Part shown: one piece after another, positions 10,360 through 20,488 of the stretch
Layout of the letters: every line of letters starts with the position of its first letter
Numbering within the stretch: position 1 is the first letter of the stretch
Origin: Mycobacterium sp. 1245805.9
GTDB taxonomy: Bacteria > Actinomycetota > Actinomycetes > Mycobacteriales > Mycobacteriaceae
Length of the DNA: 36,050 bases
Assembly: GCF_001672915.1 (NCBI RefSeq)
Contig: NZ_LZKR01000032.1
Span: 1 to 36,050 of the forward strand
Reading direction: 5' to 3'
Made by a program: the position numbers and the translations under genes
Notes under the pieces: model-generated
Told to the model about the DNA's origin: nothing
The model's database searches: none
What the model saw: only the letters and a program-made list of their open reading frames with translations

Positions 10360-10752
10360 CTAGCGCGGCTTTCGCGGCTGCCACACCACCAGCGCGGTGC
10401 TCTTCGGTACCACCGCGATGTCGCGGCGCTGGCCGGCGCGCACCTGCGCCAGCTCCTCGGTCAGCTCCTTCACGCGCGACTGCAGCGCCTCCACCTGATT
10501 GGTCAGCTCGATGATGCGCTTGATGCCGGCCAGGTTGACGCCCTCGTCCTGCGACAGCCGCTGCACCTCGCGCAGCAGGTCCACGTCGTGCTCCGAATAA
10601 CGGCGTCCGCCACCGGAAGTGCGCCTCGGGCTGACCAGCCCGAGGCGGTCGTAGGTGCGCAGGGTCTGCGCGTGCATGCCGGCCAGTTCGGCGGCCACCG
10701 AGATGAGGAAGGTTCGAGCTTCCTCCTTGGAGTTCCGCGAGCTCCTAGCCAT
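10360..10752 (-). CDS. hspR: Heat-shock repressor HspR
   Basis: HspR is a MerR-type repressor of the dnaK operon and clpB that uses DnaK as co-repressor. The 130-residue protein has the MerR winged helix at about residues 15-64, with ISVAAELAGMHAQTLRTYDR and the wing SGGGRRYSEHD. A coiled coil follows (about 80-105), then a hydrophobic C-terminal tail (ALVVWQP) of the type thought to sense DnaK. The ATG at 10752 shares one base with the dnaJ stop (TGATG), so it is coupled to dnaJ. Its binding boxes (HAIR) are visible upstream of dnaK and clpB in this window, giving a negative feedback loop. Confidence 0.96.
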   Translation of the reverse strand: MARSSRNSKEEARTFLISVAAELAGMHAQTLRTYDRLGLVSPRRTSGGGRRYSEHDVDLLREVQRLSQDEGVNLAGIKRIIELTNQVEALQSRVKELTEELAQVRAGQRRDIAVVPKSTALVVWQPRKPR

Positions 10753-11939
10753 CAGCGATTACCTGCCCATCCCGCACGCGGATTGAACCCACTGGATTGC
10801 TCGGCCGCCGCGTAGGCCTCCAGCGCCTCCTGGGCGGCGCCCTCCAAGTTCGGCGGGACGGACACCTTCACGGTGACCAGCAGGTCGCCGTTGCCGCCGC
10901 CGCGCTTAGGCACACCGCGTCCGCGCACCCGCAGGATCCGGCCGTCGGCGGTGCCCTTGGGCACCCGAACGCCGACCTTGCCGTCCAGCGTGGGAACCGA
11001 AAGTGTTGAGCCCAAAGCCAACTCGCTAAAGCTGACCGGCACGGTCACGGTGAGGTCGTCGCCGTCGCGGCCGAACACCTTGTCCGGCCGCACATGCACG
11101 GTCACGTACAGGTCGCCCGACGGCGCACCGCGCAGCCCGGCCTCGCCCTGCCCGGGCAGCCGGATCCGCTGTCCGTCCTCGACCCCGGGTGGGATCCGCA
11201 CGTTGATGGTGCGCGTGCGGGTCGTCACGCCGGTGCCTTTGCACTCGTCGCAGGGGTGCTCGATGATCGAGCCGCTGCCCCGGCAATCGGTGCAGGGCTC
11301 GGAGAAGCCGAATGCGCCCTGGTTGCGGTTGATCACGCCCGAGCCGTTACAGCTGGGGCACACCTTCGGGCTGGTGCCCGGCCGCGCGCCGCTGCCATGG
11401 CAATTGGTGCACGGCGCCGGACTGGTCAGCCGCAGCGGCATGGCCACACCCTTGGCCGCCTCGACGAAGTCGAGCTCGGTCTCGGTCTCCAGGTCGTTGC
11501 CGCGCCGCGGCCGGCTGGGCCGGGGGCTGGCGCCGCGGCCGAACAAGCCGCCGAACAGGTCGCCGATGTTGGCGCCGCCGCTTCGGCCGGCGGCGTCGAA
11601 CAGGTCGCTGAGGTTGAACTCCGCGCCATCAGAGCCCACGCCGCCGACGTTGAAGCTGAAGCCGCTGCCACCGTCGAACCTGCGGCCGCCGAAACCGCCG
11701 CCCGCGAACAGGCGGCGGGTTTCGTCGTACTCCTTGCGCTTGGCCGGATCCGACAACACGTTGTGCGCCTCCGACACCGCCTTGAACCGTTCGCCGGCGG
11801 CCGGGTTGTCGGGGTTCGCATCCGGGTGCAGGTCGCGCGCCAGCTTGCGATAGGCGCGCTTGATCTCTTCCGGGCTGGCGTCAGAGGAGACGCCCAGCTC
11901 CTTGTAGAAGTCCTTTTCGACCCATTCACGCTGGGCCAT
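10752..11939 (-). CDS. dnaJ1: Co-chaperone DnaJ (DnaJ1)
   Basis: This is a type I Hsp40 that stimulates DnaK ATPase and delivers unfolded clients. It has 395 residues with all domains: J-domain with HPD at 38-40, a Gly/Phe-rich linker (about 75-135), a zinc-binding domain with four CxxCxGxG-type repeats ([32 protein letters not shown], about 165-230), and two C-terminal substrate-binding beta domains. It is the third gene of the dnaK operon and lies 54 nt after grpE, with GAGGGGG upstream of its ATG. The dnaK-operon copy in M. tuberculosis is dnaJ1 (Rv0352). Confidence 0.96.
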   Translation of the reverse strand: MAQREWVEKDFYKELGVSSDASPEEIKRAYRKLARDLHPDANPDNPAAGERFKAVSEAHNVLSDPAKRKEYDETRRLFAGGGFGGRRFDGGSGFSFNVGGVGSDGAEFNLSDLFDAAGRSGGANIGDLFGGLFGRGASPRPSRPRRGNDLETETELDFVEAAKGVAMPLRLTSPAPCTNCHGSGARPGTSPKVCPSCNGSGVINRNQGAFGFSEPCTDCRGSGSIIEHPCDECKGTGVTTRTRTINVRIPPGVEDGQRIRLPGQGEAGLRGAPSGDLYVTVHVRPDKVFGRDGDDLTVTVPVSFSELALGSTLSVPTLDGKVGVRVPKGTADGRILRVRGRGVPKRGGGNGDLLVTVKVSVPPNLEGAAQEALEAYAAAEQSSGFNPRAGWAGNR

Positions 11940-11993
11940 GCCGCGTCACCCCCTCACCTTTCTCTATCTATTTGTCGTAAGCGATTGTCGTTG

Positions 11994-12640
11994 TTAATCA
12001 CCGGAGCCGTCGGCGTTATCGGCCGTGTCGGACGGTTGCGTTTCGGCTGGATCGGGAACGGCGACCGGTTCGTCGCCGTCGCCGTCGCCGACGACGGTGT
12101 CGACCACGCCGACGAGGGCGTGCCGCAGCACCTGGTCACCCAGCTTGTAGCCCTGCCGCATGACCGTGCCGATCACCGGCTTCGAGCCGTCGGCGCCGTC
12201 GCCCTCGTGCTGCACGGCCTCGTGCAGTACCGGGTCGAAGTCCTCGCCCTCCTCGCCGAACGCCGTGAGGCCGAGGCCGGTCAGCGCGCTGTCCAGCTTG
12301 TCGGCGACCGACTTCAGCGGGCCGGATTCCAGGTCGCCGTGCTTGCGGGCCCGATCGAGATCGTCCAGCACGCCGAGCAATTGGCTGACGACGGCGGCCT
12401 TGGCCCGGTCCGCGGCGGCCTGCTGATCGCGCAGCGCCCGCTTGCGGTAGTTGGTGAAGTCCGCCTGCACGCGTTGCAGATCGGCGGTCAGCTCGGCGAC
12501 CTTGTCGGCCGACGCATCCGCCTTACCGGCGGCCTGCCCTCCCGGCGCTGCCGCGCCGGGAGTGACATGCCGTACTTCGCCGGTTTCGGGATCGATGCGC
12601 CGCTTGTCGGTGACCGTTACCTGTTCCGGGTTGCTTTCCG

Positions 12641-12644
<4 letters not shown>
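11994..12644 (-). CDS. grpE: Nucleotide exchange factor GrpE
   Basis: GrpE releases ADP from DnaK and resets the chaperone cycle. The 216-residue protein has an N-terminal disordered part, the long dimerisation helix (about 45-90, with [20 protein letters not shown]) and the beta domain containing [10 protein letters not shown] and [16 protein letters not shown]. The acidic C-terminal tail after about residue 190 is typical of mycobacterial GrpE. The GTG start at 12644 overlaps the dnaK stop as GTGA, so translation is coupled. M. tuberculosis equivalent: Rv0351. Confidence 0.96.
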
Positions 12645-14506
<1,862 letters not shown>

Positions 14507-14549
14507 AGTGATTCCTCCTGATTACGTAGAGCTTTTTTGGTGCCACTAT

Positions 14550-14570
14550 GCTGAGTGAACCCCGCTCAAG
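14550..14570. promoter_or_regulatory. HAIR operator 1 upstream of dnaK
   Basis: On the minus strand: CTTGAGC, 7-nt spacer, ACTCAGC. This is a near-match to CTTGAGT-N7-ACTCAAG with three outer mismatches, located 44-64 nt upstream of the dnaK ATG. Confidence 0.72.
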
Positions 14571-14604
14571 CCTGCCCTCGCGGGCGTTGTGGTGTCAACC
14601 CAGC

Positions 14605-14625
14605 CTTGAGTCTGCTTCGCTCAAC
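14605..14625. promoter_or_regulatory. HAIR operator 2 upstream of dnaK
   Basis: On the plus strand: CTTGAGT, spacer CTGCTTC, GCTCAAC. The left arm is a perfect match to the HAIR consensus and the right arm has two mismatches. It lies 99-119 nt upstream of the dnaK ATG and 55 nt (start to start) from the first box, about five helical turns, so two HspR dimers could bind on the same face. Confidence 0.8.
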
Positions 14626-14675
14626 TTGTTGACCATGCTAACGGCGGGCGGGCGCGTCTTGTTCCCGGGGTGGCC

Positions 14676-14775
14676 GTTGCGTGTGAATCGAAGGCGTTGC
14701 GTGGTGCGCCAGGGCGGAAAATCGGCCGGAATCGCGCCCTCACTGCACACGCAAAGCCGTCAGCTCACACTCAAC
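14676..14775. repeat. Dyad repeat element C1 (first of a direct pair)
   Basis: This 100-bp unit starts GTTGCGTGTGAAT and ends with CAGCTCACACTCAACG. The inner stem is TTGCGTG (14697-14703) with CACGCAA (14750-14756), and inside it GGGCG (14712-14716) with CGCCC (14735-14739). It is about 94 percent identical to the copy starting 132 bp downstream. It occupies the dnaK-LysR intergenic region; from 14507 to 14891 I see only the two HAIR boxes, the dnaK leader and these repeats, and no gene. Confidence 0.85.
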
Positions 14776-14807
14776 GCGGCGCGGCCCGATTTCCCCCGGG
14801 ATAGCCC

Positions 14808-14907
14808 GTTGCGTGTGAATTGAGGGCGTTGCGTGGTGCGCCAGGGTGGAAAATCGGCCGGAATCGCGCCCTCACTGCACACGCAAAGCCGTCAGCTCAC
14901 AGTCGAT
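14808..14907. repeat. Dyad repeat element C2 (second of a direct pair)
   Basis: This is the second copy of the 100-bp unit, with about six differences from C1 in roughly 102 bp. One difference turns the inner stem GGGCG into GGGTG, which still pairs in RNA as a G-U wobble. The copy contains the stop codon and last codons of the minus-strand LysR gene ending at 14892. Confidence 0.85.
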
Positions 14908-15806
14908 GCGCCGGGCTCCGGGATCATCTCCTCGATCAGCGAGAACACGGCCCGGGTGGCGGCGCTGGGCGGGCGCGCCGCCGACATCGCGACGTAGAGG
15001 CGCCAGGACAGGTCGTAGTCGGAGATCCGCAGCGTGGCCAGGCCGTCGCTGCCGATCTCGTCGAGGATGAACCGGCTCAAGAACCCGATGCCCAAGCCGT
15101 TTCGGATGTGGGTCGCGGTGGTGGCGATGTCGGCGACCTCGAGGGCGACCGTGCGCCGCACCCCGGCCGCGGCGAAGGCCCGGTCGACCACCGCCCGGTT
15201 GCCGTACCCCGGCGGGCCGTCGACGAACGACATCCCGGCCAGCTCGGCCAGCGACACCGACTCGCGGCCGGCGAGCGGATGATCCGCCGGAACGAGCAGC
15301 AGCAGCGGGAAGGCCGCGACGAGCCGGGTATGCAGGTCGGCGGGCGGCCCGTCGGGGAAGACGAGCAGGGCGACGTCGAGGCTGCCGTCACGCAGTTGCT
15401 GCGCCAGGCCCGCGGAACCGGCCCGGGCGAAACGAATCTGGACCAGCACGCCAGGGTGCCTGGCACGCAGCTCGGCCAGCAGCGTCGGCATGTCGATGTT
15501 GTTGACCGACATCAGCGTTCCTAGCCGGACGGTGCCCCCGACGGAGCCGCCGGCGGCGGCGACGGCGTCTTTGGCCACGCGGGCGGCGTCGATGGTCGCG
15601 CGGGCATGCGGCGCCAGCGCGCGTCCCGCCGAGGTGAGCGTCACCCCCGCCGGTCCCCGGACGAATAGCTCCGCGCCGAGTTCGCGTTCCAGCGCCTTGA
15701 TGGTCGCGGACACTCCGGATTGGACGACGTGCAGCCTTCTGGCGGCCCGGGTGAAGCTGAGGTTGTCCGCGACAGCGAGGAAGTACTCCAACTGGCGAAG
15801 CTCCAC
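14892..15806 (-). CDS. LysR-family regulator divergent from aldehyde dehydrogenase
   Basis: This is a complete LysR-type regulator of about 304 residues. The N-terminal helix-turn-helix covers residues 1-60 (ELRQLEYFLAVADNLSFTRA, then LHVVQSGVSATIKALERELG) and the effector-binding domain follows (about 90-300, with VRLGTLMSVNN and the hinge region). I chose GTG 15806 because LysR proteins usually begin M-E/D-LRQL; an ATG at 15839 would add 11 residues. It is transcribed away from the aldehyde dehydrogenase gene with about 130 nt between, the standard LysR layout, so it probably controls that gene and the following amidohydrolase in response to an aromatic or related acid. The last codons and stop are inside repeat C2. 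Confidence 0.88.
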   Translation of the reverse strand: MELRQLEYFLAVADNLSFTRAARRLHVVQSGVSATIKALERELGAELFVRGPAGVTLTSAGRALAPHARATIDAARVAKDAVAAAGGSVGGTVRLGTLMSVNNIDMPTLLAELRARHPGVLVQIRFARAGSAGLAQQLRDGSLDVALLVFPDGPPADLHTRLVAAFPLLLLVPADHPLAGRESVSLAELAGMSFVDGPPGYGNRAVVDRAFAAAGVRRTVALEVADIATTATHIRNGLGIGFLSRFILDEIGSDGLATLRISDYDLSWRLYVAMSAARPPSAATRAVFSLIEEMIPEPGASTVS

Positions 15807-15850
15807 GGAGCCATTATCACCGCCGGTGATGGCTCCCATCAGGAATTTTC

Positions 15851-15875
15851 GTTGGCGTTTGCCGGTCCGGCCAAC
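15851..15875. promoter_or_regulatory. Possible LysR operator in the divergent region
   Basis: The inverted repeat GTTGGC (15851-15856) and GCCAAC (15870-15875) contains a second dyad, GCCGG-T-CCGGC, at 15861-15871. It is between the LysR start and the aldehyde dehydrogenase start, where a LysR-type activator normally binds. The assignment is by position and symmetry only. Confidence 0.4.
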
Positions 15876-15936
15876 TTACGGTTCGGAATCGGGTCGCGTC
15901 GATCCCCAACCCCCCTCAATTTGGACGGTGCGCTTT

Positions 15937-17427
15937 ATGAGTTTGCAGGGCCCCACCCTCACCAGAACCCGGACCAGGTGGTCCTCGGCGTCCACCGACG
16001 ACCAGTTCGTCGTGCAGAACCCGGCGACGGGCCAGACGGTCACGGTCGTCCAGGGCGCCGGGCCGGACGAGGTGGACCAGGCCGTCCGCCGGGCGCACGC
16101 CGCGCACCTGCGCTGGAAGCAACGCCCCGCACGCGAGCGCGGCCGATACCTGCGCCAGGTCGCCGAGGTGATCCGTAACCACGCCGACGAGATCGCCGCG
16201 CTCGAGACGCTGGAAATGGGCAAGCCGATCACCCAGGCGCGCAGTTTCGACGTGGAAGCCGCGATCGCCATCTTCGAGTACTTCGGCGCCATGGTGGAGG
16301 CGCTGCCCAGCCAGGCACGCAACTACGGACCGGTGCTGGACGTCACCACGCTGGAGCCGTACGGGGTGATCGCGGGGATCGTCCCGTTCAATTGGCCACC
16401 GATCCACACCGCCGGGAAGGTCGCACCGGCGCTGGCGGTCGGCAACGCCGTGGTGCTCAAACCACCGGAGCAGACGCCCTCGGTGGTGTTGCGGATGGTC
16501 GAGCTGATCCAGTCGGTGCTGCCGGACGGGGTGGTGCAGACCGTGCCGGGGAGGGGCGAGGTGGGCGCCGCGCTGGCCGGGCATCGGCTGGTCGGCAAGG
16601 TCTCCTTCACCGGATCGCCGCGGACGGGCGCGTCGGTGCTGCGCACCGCGGCCGGCAACCTCACGCCGACGCTGATGGAGCTGGGCGGAAAGAACCCGTT
16701 GCTCGTTTTCGACGACGCCGACCTGCACGAGGCGCTGCTGGCCGCGGTCGACGGCGGCTTCTTCAACCAGGGCGAGGCATGCACCGCGGCGTCGCGAATC
16801 CTGGTGCAGGACAGCGTCTATGCGGAGTTCGAGGCGAAGCTGTGCGCAGCAGTGGGCCGGCTGCGGGTGGGCGACGGCGCCGACCCGGCGACCGACGTCG
16901 GGCCGCTGGTCACCCGCAAGCAGCAGAATCAGGTCCTCGATTACCTGCGGATCGGCGTGGCCGAAGGCGCCCACATCGCCGCGCAGGCGCCGCTGCCCGA
17001 CGATCCCCGCCTGGCCGACGGCTTCTACGTCGCCCCGACGGTCCTGACCGGCGTGACCCCCACGATGCGGGTGGCCCGCGACGAGATCTTCGGCCCCGTC
17101 GTCACCCTCATGCCGTTCACTGACGAGGACGAGGCGGTGCGCATCGCCAACGCCACGCCGTTCGGGCTCGTCGCGGCGGTGTTCACCCAGGACAGCGACC
17201 GGGCGCTGCGGGTCAGCCGGCGGATCCGCGCCGGCGCGGTCTTCGTCAACAACTATCAGCGGATTTCCATCGGCACCGGGTTCGGCGGCGTGGGCCACAG
17301 CGGGTTCGGCCGCGAGCACGCCCAGGAGACGCTGGCGGAGTACGGCTACACCAAGACGATCCGGCTGGCCGCCGACCGCGACGAGCTGACGTACTGGAGC
17401 GCCGCGGCCCGGGTGCTGGCCGGCTGA
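15937..17427 (+). CDS. NAD(P)-dependent aldehyde dehydrogenase
   Basis: This 496-residue enzyme of the ALDH superfamily oxidises an aldehyde to its acid. Catalytic residues are present: N152 (in PFNWP), K175 (VVLKPPEQTP), the general base E248 (MELGGKNP) and the nucleophile C282 (GEACTAASR). The coenzyme loop FTGSPRTG (about 224-231) is normal. The ATG at 15937 gives a family-typical length; a GTG three codons upstream is possible. It is coupled to the amidohydrolase gene by a one-base TGATG overlap and divergent from a LysR gene, suggesting a small catabolic unit, perhaps for an aromatic aldehyde. Substrate specificity cannot be read from the sequence alone. Confidence 0.92.
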   Translation: MSLQGPTLTRTRTRWSSASTDDQFVVQNPATGQTVTVVQGAGPDEVDQAVRRAHAAHLRWKQRPARERGRYLRQVAEVIRNHADEIAALETLEMGKPITQARSFDVEAAIAIFEYFGAMVEALPSQARNYGPVLDVTTLEPYGVIAGIVPFNWPPIHTAGKVAPALAVGNAVVLKPPEQTPSVVLRMVELIQSVLPDGVVQTVPGRGEVGAALAGHRLVGKVSFTGSPRTGASVLRTAAGNLTPTLMELGGKNPLLVFDDADLHEALLAAVDGGFFNQGEACTAASRILVQDSVYAEFEAKLCAAVGRLRVGDGADPATDVGPLVTRKQQNQVLDYLRIGVAEGAHIAAQAPLPDDPRLADGFYVAPTVLTGVTPTMRVARDEIFGPVVTLMPFTDEDEAVRIANATPFGLVAAVFTQDSDRALRVSRRIRAGAVFVNNYQRISIGTGFGGVGHSGFGREHAQETLAEYGYTKTIRLAADRDELTYWSAAARVLAG

Positions 17428-18377
17428 TGCGCACCATTGCACTCGAAGAGCATTACGCCACAACGGAATTCCTGAACGGGCCGGGCCGCTGGCTGGCGTC
17501 GCGCACCGGCATCGTCGAACCGATCAGCGATCTGGGCGAGGGACGGATCGCGGCGATGGACGACGGCGGCGTCGACGTGGCGGTGCTGTCGCTGGCCACC
17601 CCCGGCGTCGAACAGCTGGACGGGCCGGAGGCCGTCCGGCTGGCCCGCGCGTGCAACGACGAGCTCGCCAAGGCGGTCGCGCGCTATCCGGAGCGGCTGG
17701 CGGGCTTCGCCGCCCTGCCGATCAGCGCGCCCGCCGAGGCCGCCGACGAACTCGAGCGCGCGGTGCGCGAGTACGGCTTTGTCGGCGCGGTGATTAACGG
17801 GCACAGCCAGGGCCGCTACCTGGACGATCCGTTCTTCGACCCCGTCCTGTCGCGCGCGGCCGGGCTGGGGGTGCCGATCTACCTGCACCCGACCATCCCG
17901 CCGGCGGGCGTCATCGATTCCAGCTACGCGGGGTTCGCCGACCAGGTCACGTTCACTCTGGCCACCGTCGGCTGGGGCTGGCACATCAACACCGGCACCC
18001 ACGTGCTGCGGTTAATCCTCGGCGGCGTGTTCGACCGATACCCGTCGTTGCAGGTCGTCATCGGCCACATGGGCGAGGCGATCCCGTTCATGCTGCCCCG
18101 GTTCGACGCCACGCTGAAGCCCGAGCTGACCGGCCTGACGCACCCCGTCAGCACCTACCTGAGGCGAAACCTGAACTACACCTTCGCCAACTTCAACGAC
18201 GAGGCCACCTACGCCAACCTGGTCGCGCAGGTCGGCGTTGGGCGGGTGTGCTTTTCGGCCGACTACCCGTTCGGGTCGATGCGCGCCGCCCGGGACTTCC
18301 TCGACGGCCTGCCGCTGGGCGACGACGACCGGGCGCTCATCAGTCACCGCAACGCCGAGCGGTTGCTGGGCCTGTAA
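17427..18377 (+). CDS. Amidohydrolase-2 family metal-dependent hydrolase/decarboxylase
   Basis: This 316-residue TIM-barrel protein is of the ACMSD / gamma-resorcylate decarboxylase type. Likely metal and catalytic residues are E8 with H9 (ALEEHY, replacing the usual HxH by ExH-like spacing), H154 (IYLHPT), H214 (VIGHMGE) and D279 (FSADYPFG). Family members decarboxylate aromatic acids such as 2,6-dihydroxybenzoate without redox change, or hydrolyse related rings. The ATG at 17427 overlaps the aldehyde dehydrogenase stop. Together the two could process an aromatic aldehyde to an acid and then decarboxylate it; this pathway is inference from adjacency. Confidence 0.85.
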   Translation: MRTIALEEHYATTEFLNGPGRWLASRTGIVEPISDLGEGRIAAMDDGGVDVAVLSLATPGVEQLDGPEAVRLARACNDELAKAVARYPERLAGFAALPISAPAEAADELERAVREYGFVGAVINGHSQGRYLDDPFFDPVLSRAAGLGVPIYLHPTIPPAGVIDSSYAGFADQVTFTLATVGWGWHINTGTHVLRLILGGVFDRYPSLQVVIGHMGEAIPFMLPRFDATLKPELTGLTHPVSTYLRRNLNYTFANFNDEATYANLVAQVGVGRVCFSADYPFGSMRAARDFLDGLPLGDDDRALISHRNAERLLGL

Positions 18378-18460
18378 AAACTTCGCCGATTGTTGGTGGG
18401 CACGCGGCGCGCTCATGGGTTAGCCTGAGCGTTCCCCGGAGCCACCACGGCAGGAGCTCG

Positions 18461-19909
18461 ATGCCACCAGACAGTGCCGCCGAGCGGCTCGCCCGCGAGG
18501 ACGAGGGCTATCACAAGAGCCTCAAAAACCGCCAGATTCAGATGATCGCCCTCGGTGGCGCCATCGGCACCGGGCTTTTCCTCGGCGCCGGCGGACGGCT
18601 GGCGTCGGCGGGGCCCGGGCTGTTCCTGGTCTACGGGGTCTGCGGCATCTTCGTCTTCCTGATCCTGCGCGCGCTCGGGGAGCTGGTGCTGCACCGCCCG
18701 TCGTCGGGATCGTTCGTGTCGTACTCCCGCGAATTCTTCGGGGAGAAGCTGGCTTACGTCGCGGGCTGGATGTACGTCCTCAACTGGTCGATGACCGGGA
18801 TCGTGGATACCACCGCGATCGCGCACTACTGCCACTACTGGGGGATTTTCCACGCCATCCCGCAGTGGGCCATCGCGTTGTTCGCGCTGCTGGTGGTGCT
18901 GTCGATGAACCTGATCTCGGTCAAGGCCTTCGGCGAGCTGGAGTTCTGGGCCTCGTTGATCAAGGTGCTGGCGCTGGTCACGTTCCTCGTCGTCGGCACG
19001 GTCTTTCTGGTGGGGCGCTTCAAGATCGACGGTCATGACACCGGCACCGGCCTGTGGAACACCCATGGCGGCCTGGTGCCCACCGGCGTGTTGCCCCTGG
19101 TGCTGGTCACCTCGGGCGTGGTGTTCGCCTACGCCGCAATCGAACTCGTCGGCATCGCGGCCGGGGAAACGGCCAACCCGGAGAAGGTCATGCCGCGCGC
19201 GATCAACTCGGTGGTGTTCCGCATCGCGGTGTTCTACATCGGGTCGACCGTGCTGCTGGGCCTGCTGCTGCCCTACACCGCCTACAAGGCCAACGTCAGC
19301 CCGTTCGTGACGTTCTTCTCCAAGGCCGGTGTCCACGGGGCCGGCAGCGTGATGAACGTGGTGGTGTTGACCGCCGCGCTGTCGAGTTTGAACGCGGGAC
19401 TGTATTCCACGGGCCGCATCCTGCGGTCGATGGCGATCAACGGCAGCGGCCCGAAGTTCACCGCACCGATGTCGAAGCGGGGCGTGCCGTACCGCGGGAT
19501 CCTGCTCACCAGCGCCGTGGGTTTGTTGGGCATCGTGCTCAACGCCGTCAAGCCCAGCCAGGCGTTCGAGATCGTGCTGCACATCGCGGCCATCGGCATC
19601 GTGTTCGCGTGGGGGACGATCGTGGCGAGCCAGCTGCAGTTCTACCGGCTGGCAAAGGCCGGGCGGGTGCAACGGCCCAAGTTCCGGATGCCGCTGTCGC
19701 CATACAGCGGCTACCTCACGCTGGCGTTCCTGGTCGGGGTGGTCGTCCTGATGTTCTTCGACAAGGTGCAGGGCCCATACCTGATCGGCGCGACGGTCGT
19801 CGGCGTCCCCGCGCTCATCGGCGGCTGGTTCCTGGTCCGCCACCGGGTGACCGCCGCCCAGGACACCGCCGCCCCGGCCGCGCCCGCTCAGGGTTCGTCG
19901 ATGTCCTGA
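18461..19909 (+). CDS. ansP: L-asparagine-type amino acid permease
   Basis: This is an integral membrane amino acid transporter of the APC superfamily, about 482 residues with 12 predicted membrane helices. The N-terminal signature [22 protein letters not shown] (split here as [13 protein letters not shown] and GRLASAGPG) and [20 protein letters not shown] are characteristic of the AnsP/GabP group. The sequence strongly resembles mycobacterial AnsP2 (M. tuberculosis Rv0346c) as I remember it. It should import L-asparagine, possibly other amino acids, by proton symport. The ATG at 18461 has CAGGAG upstream, and TAGCCT at 18421-18426 is a possible -10. Its 3' end overlaps the convergent mocA-like gene by 22 nt. 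Confidence 0.9.
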   Translation: MPPDSAAERLAREDEGYHKSLKNRQIQMIALGGAIGTGLFLGAGGRLASAGPGLFLVYGVCGIFVFLILRALGELVLHRPSSGSFVSYSREFFGEKLAYVAGWMYVLNWSMTGIVDTTAIAHYCHYWGIFHAIPQWAIALFALLVVLSMNLISVKAFGELEFWASLIKVLALVTFLVVGTVFLVGRFKIDGHDTGTGLWNTHGGLVPTGVLPLVLVTSGVVFAYAAIELVGIAAGETANPEKVMPRAINSVVFRIAVFYIGSTVLLGLLLPYTAYKANVSPFVTFFSKAGVHGAGSVMNVVVLTAALSSLNAGLYSTGRILRSMAINGSGPKFTAPMSKRGVPYRGILLTSAVGLLGIVLNAVKPSQAFEIVLHIAAIGIVFAWGTIVASQLQFYRLAKAGRVQRPKFRMPLSPYSGYLTLAFLVGVVVLMFFDKVQGPYLIGATVVGVPALIGGWFLVRHRVTAAQDTAAPAAPAQGSSMS

Positions 19910-20436
19910 CCCCCGGCGAGGTCGCCGCAGTCGACGGCCTCGACGTTCGACCTGCCGCGCAGGAACGCCGCGGCGCCCCGATCCCCCTCCAACTGCTCGA
20001 GCACGTCCGGCCAGTGCCGGCGCGCGATGACCACCGGGTGGCCCGGCCGGTCGCCGAAGTACGCGCGGGCCAGCCCACTGCCCGACGCCCGCGCCCGGCC
20101 GAGGACCCGCGCCACCGCGGCGGGGCCGACGTCGGGCGTGTCGATGACGTGCAGCACCGCGTACTCCGCGCCAATGCGGTCGGCCTCGCCCAGCCCGGCG
20201 CGCACCGAGGCGCTCAGCCCGTCGCGCCAGTCCGGCGCGCCGACGGGGGTCACCCCGGGCGGGGCCGCGATCTCGGCGGCGCCCAAGACGAGGACGACGT
20301 CGTCGCAGCCGCCGTCGCGCAGCGCCCCGACCGCGGCGTCCAGCCAGCCCTTGACCAGCACCTTCGGCCGGCCGTAGCGGCGTCCCTCGCCCGCGGCAAG
20401 CAGGACGCCGACGGCCCTCGACTGCGATAACGGCAC
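19888..20436 (-). CDS. MocA/MobA-like molybdenum cofactor nucleotidyltransferase
   Basis: This 182-residue nucleotidyltransferase of the NTP-transferase 3 family has the nucleotide signature [14 protein letters not shown] (12-25), a central metal-site segment HVIDTPDV, and the [13 protein letters not shown] and GDRGAAAFL motifs typical of MocA. MocA adds CMP to molybdopterin, giving the dinucleotide cofactor used by xanthine-oxidase-family enzymes. It starts at GTG 20436, only 52 nt from the divergent start of a three-subunit molybdenum hydroxylase, its most likely client. It resembles M. tuberculosis Rv0371c, which also lies beside such genes. CTP versus GTP preference is not proven by the sequence. 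Confidence 0.85.
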   Translation of the reverse strand: MPLSQSRAVGVLLAAGEGRRYGRPKVLVKGWLDAAVGALRDGGCDDVVLVLGAAEIAAPPGVTPVGAPDWRDGLSASVRAGLGEADRIGAEYAVLHVIDTPDVGPAAVARVLGRARASGSGLARAYFGDRPGHPVVIARRHWPDVLEQLEGDRGAAAFLRGRSNVEAVDCGDLAGGQDIDEP

Positions 20437-20488
20437 TCTCCTATGATGGCATCGAGGTTCTCGTCAGGCGACAACCGGATGGAGCGCA

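Noticed and set aside
14676..14907. Two direct repeats considered as a minimal CRISPR array
   Set aside because: The units are about 100 bp with internal dyads, there are only two, the gap of about 32 bp is unrelated to a spacer series, and no cas gene is present.
19888..19909. The 22-bp overlap of ansP and the mocA-like gene as a possible assembly error
   Set aside because: Both proteins have plausible C-termini, and short convergent overlaps are common in compact mycobacterial genomes.
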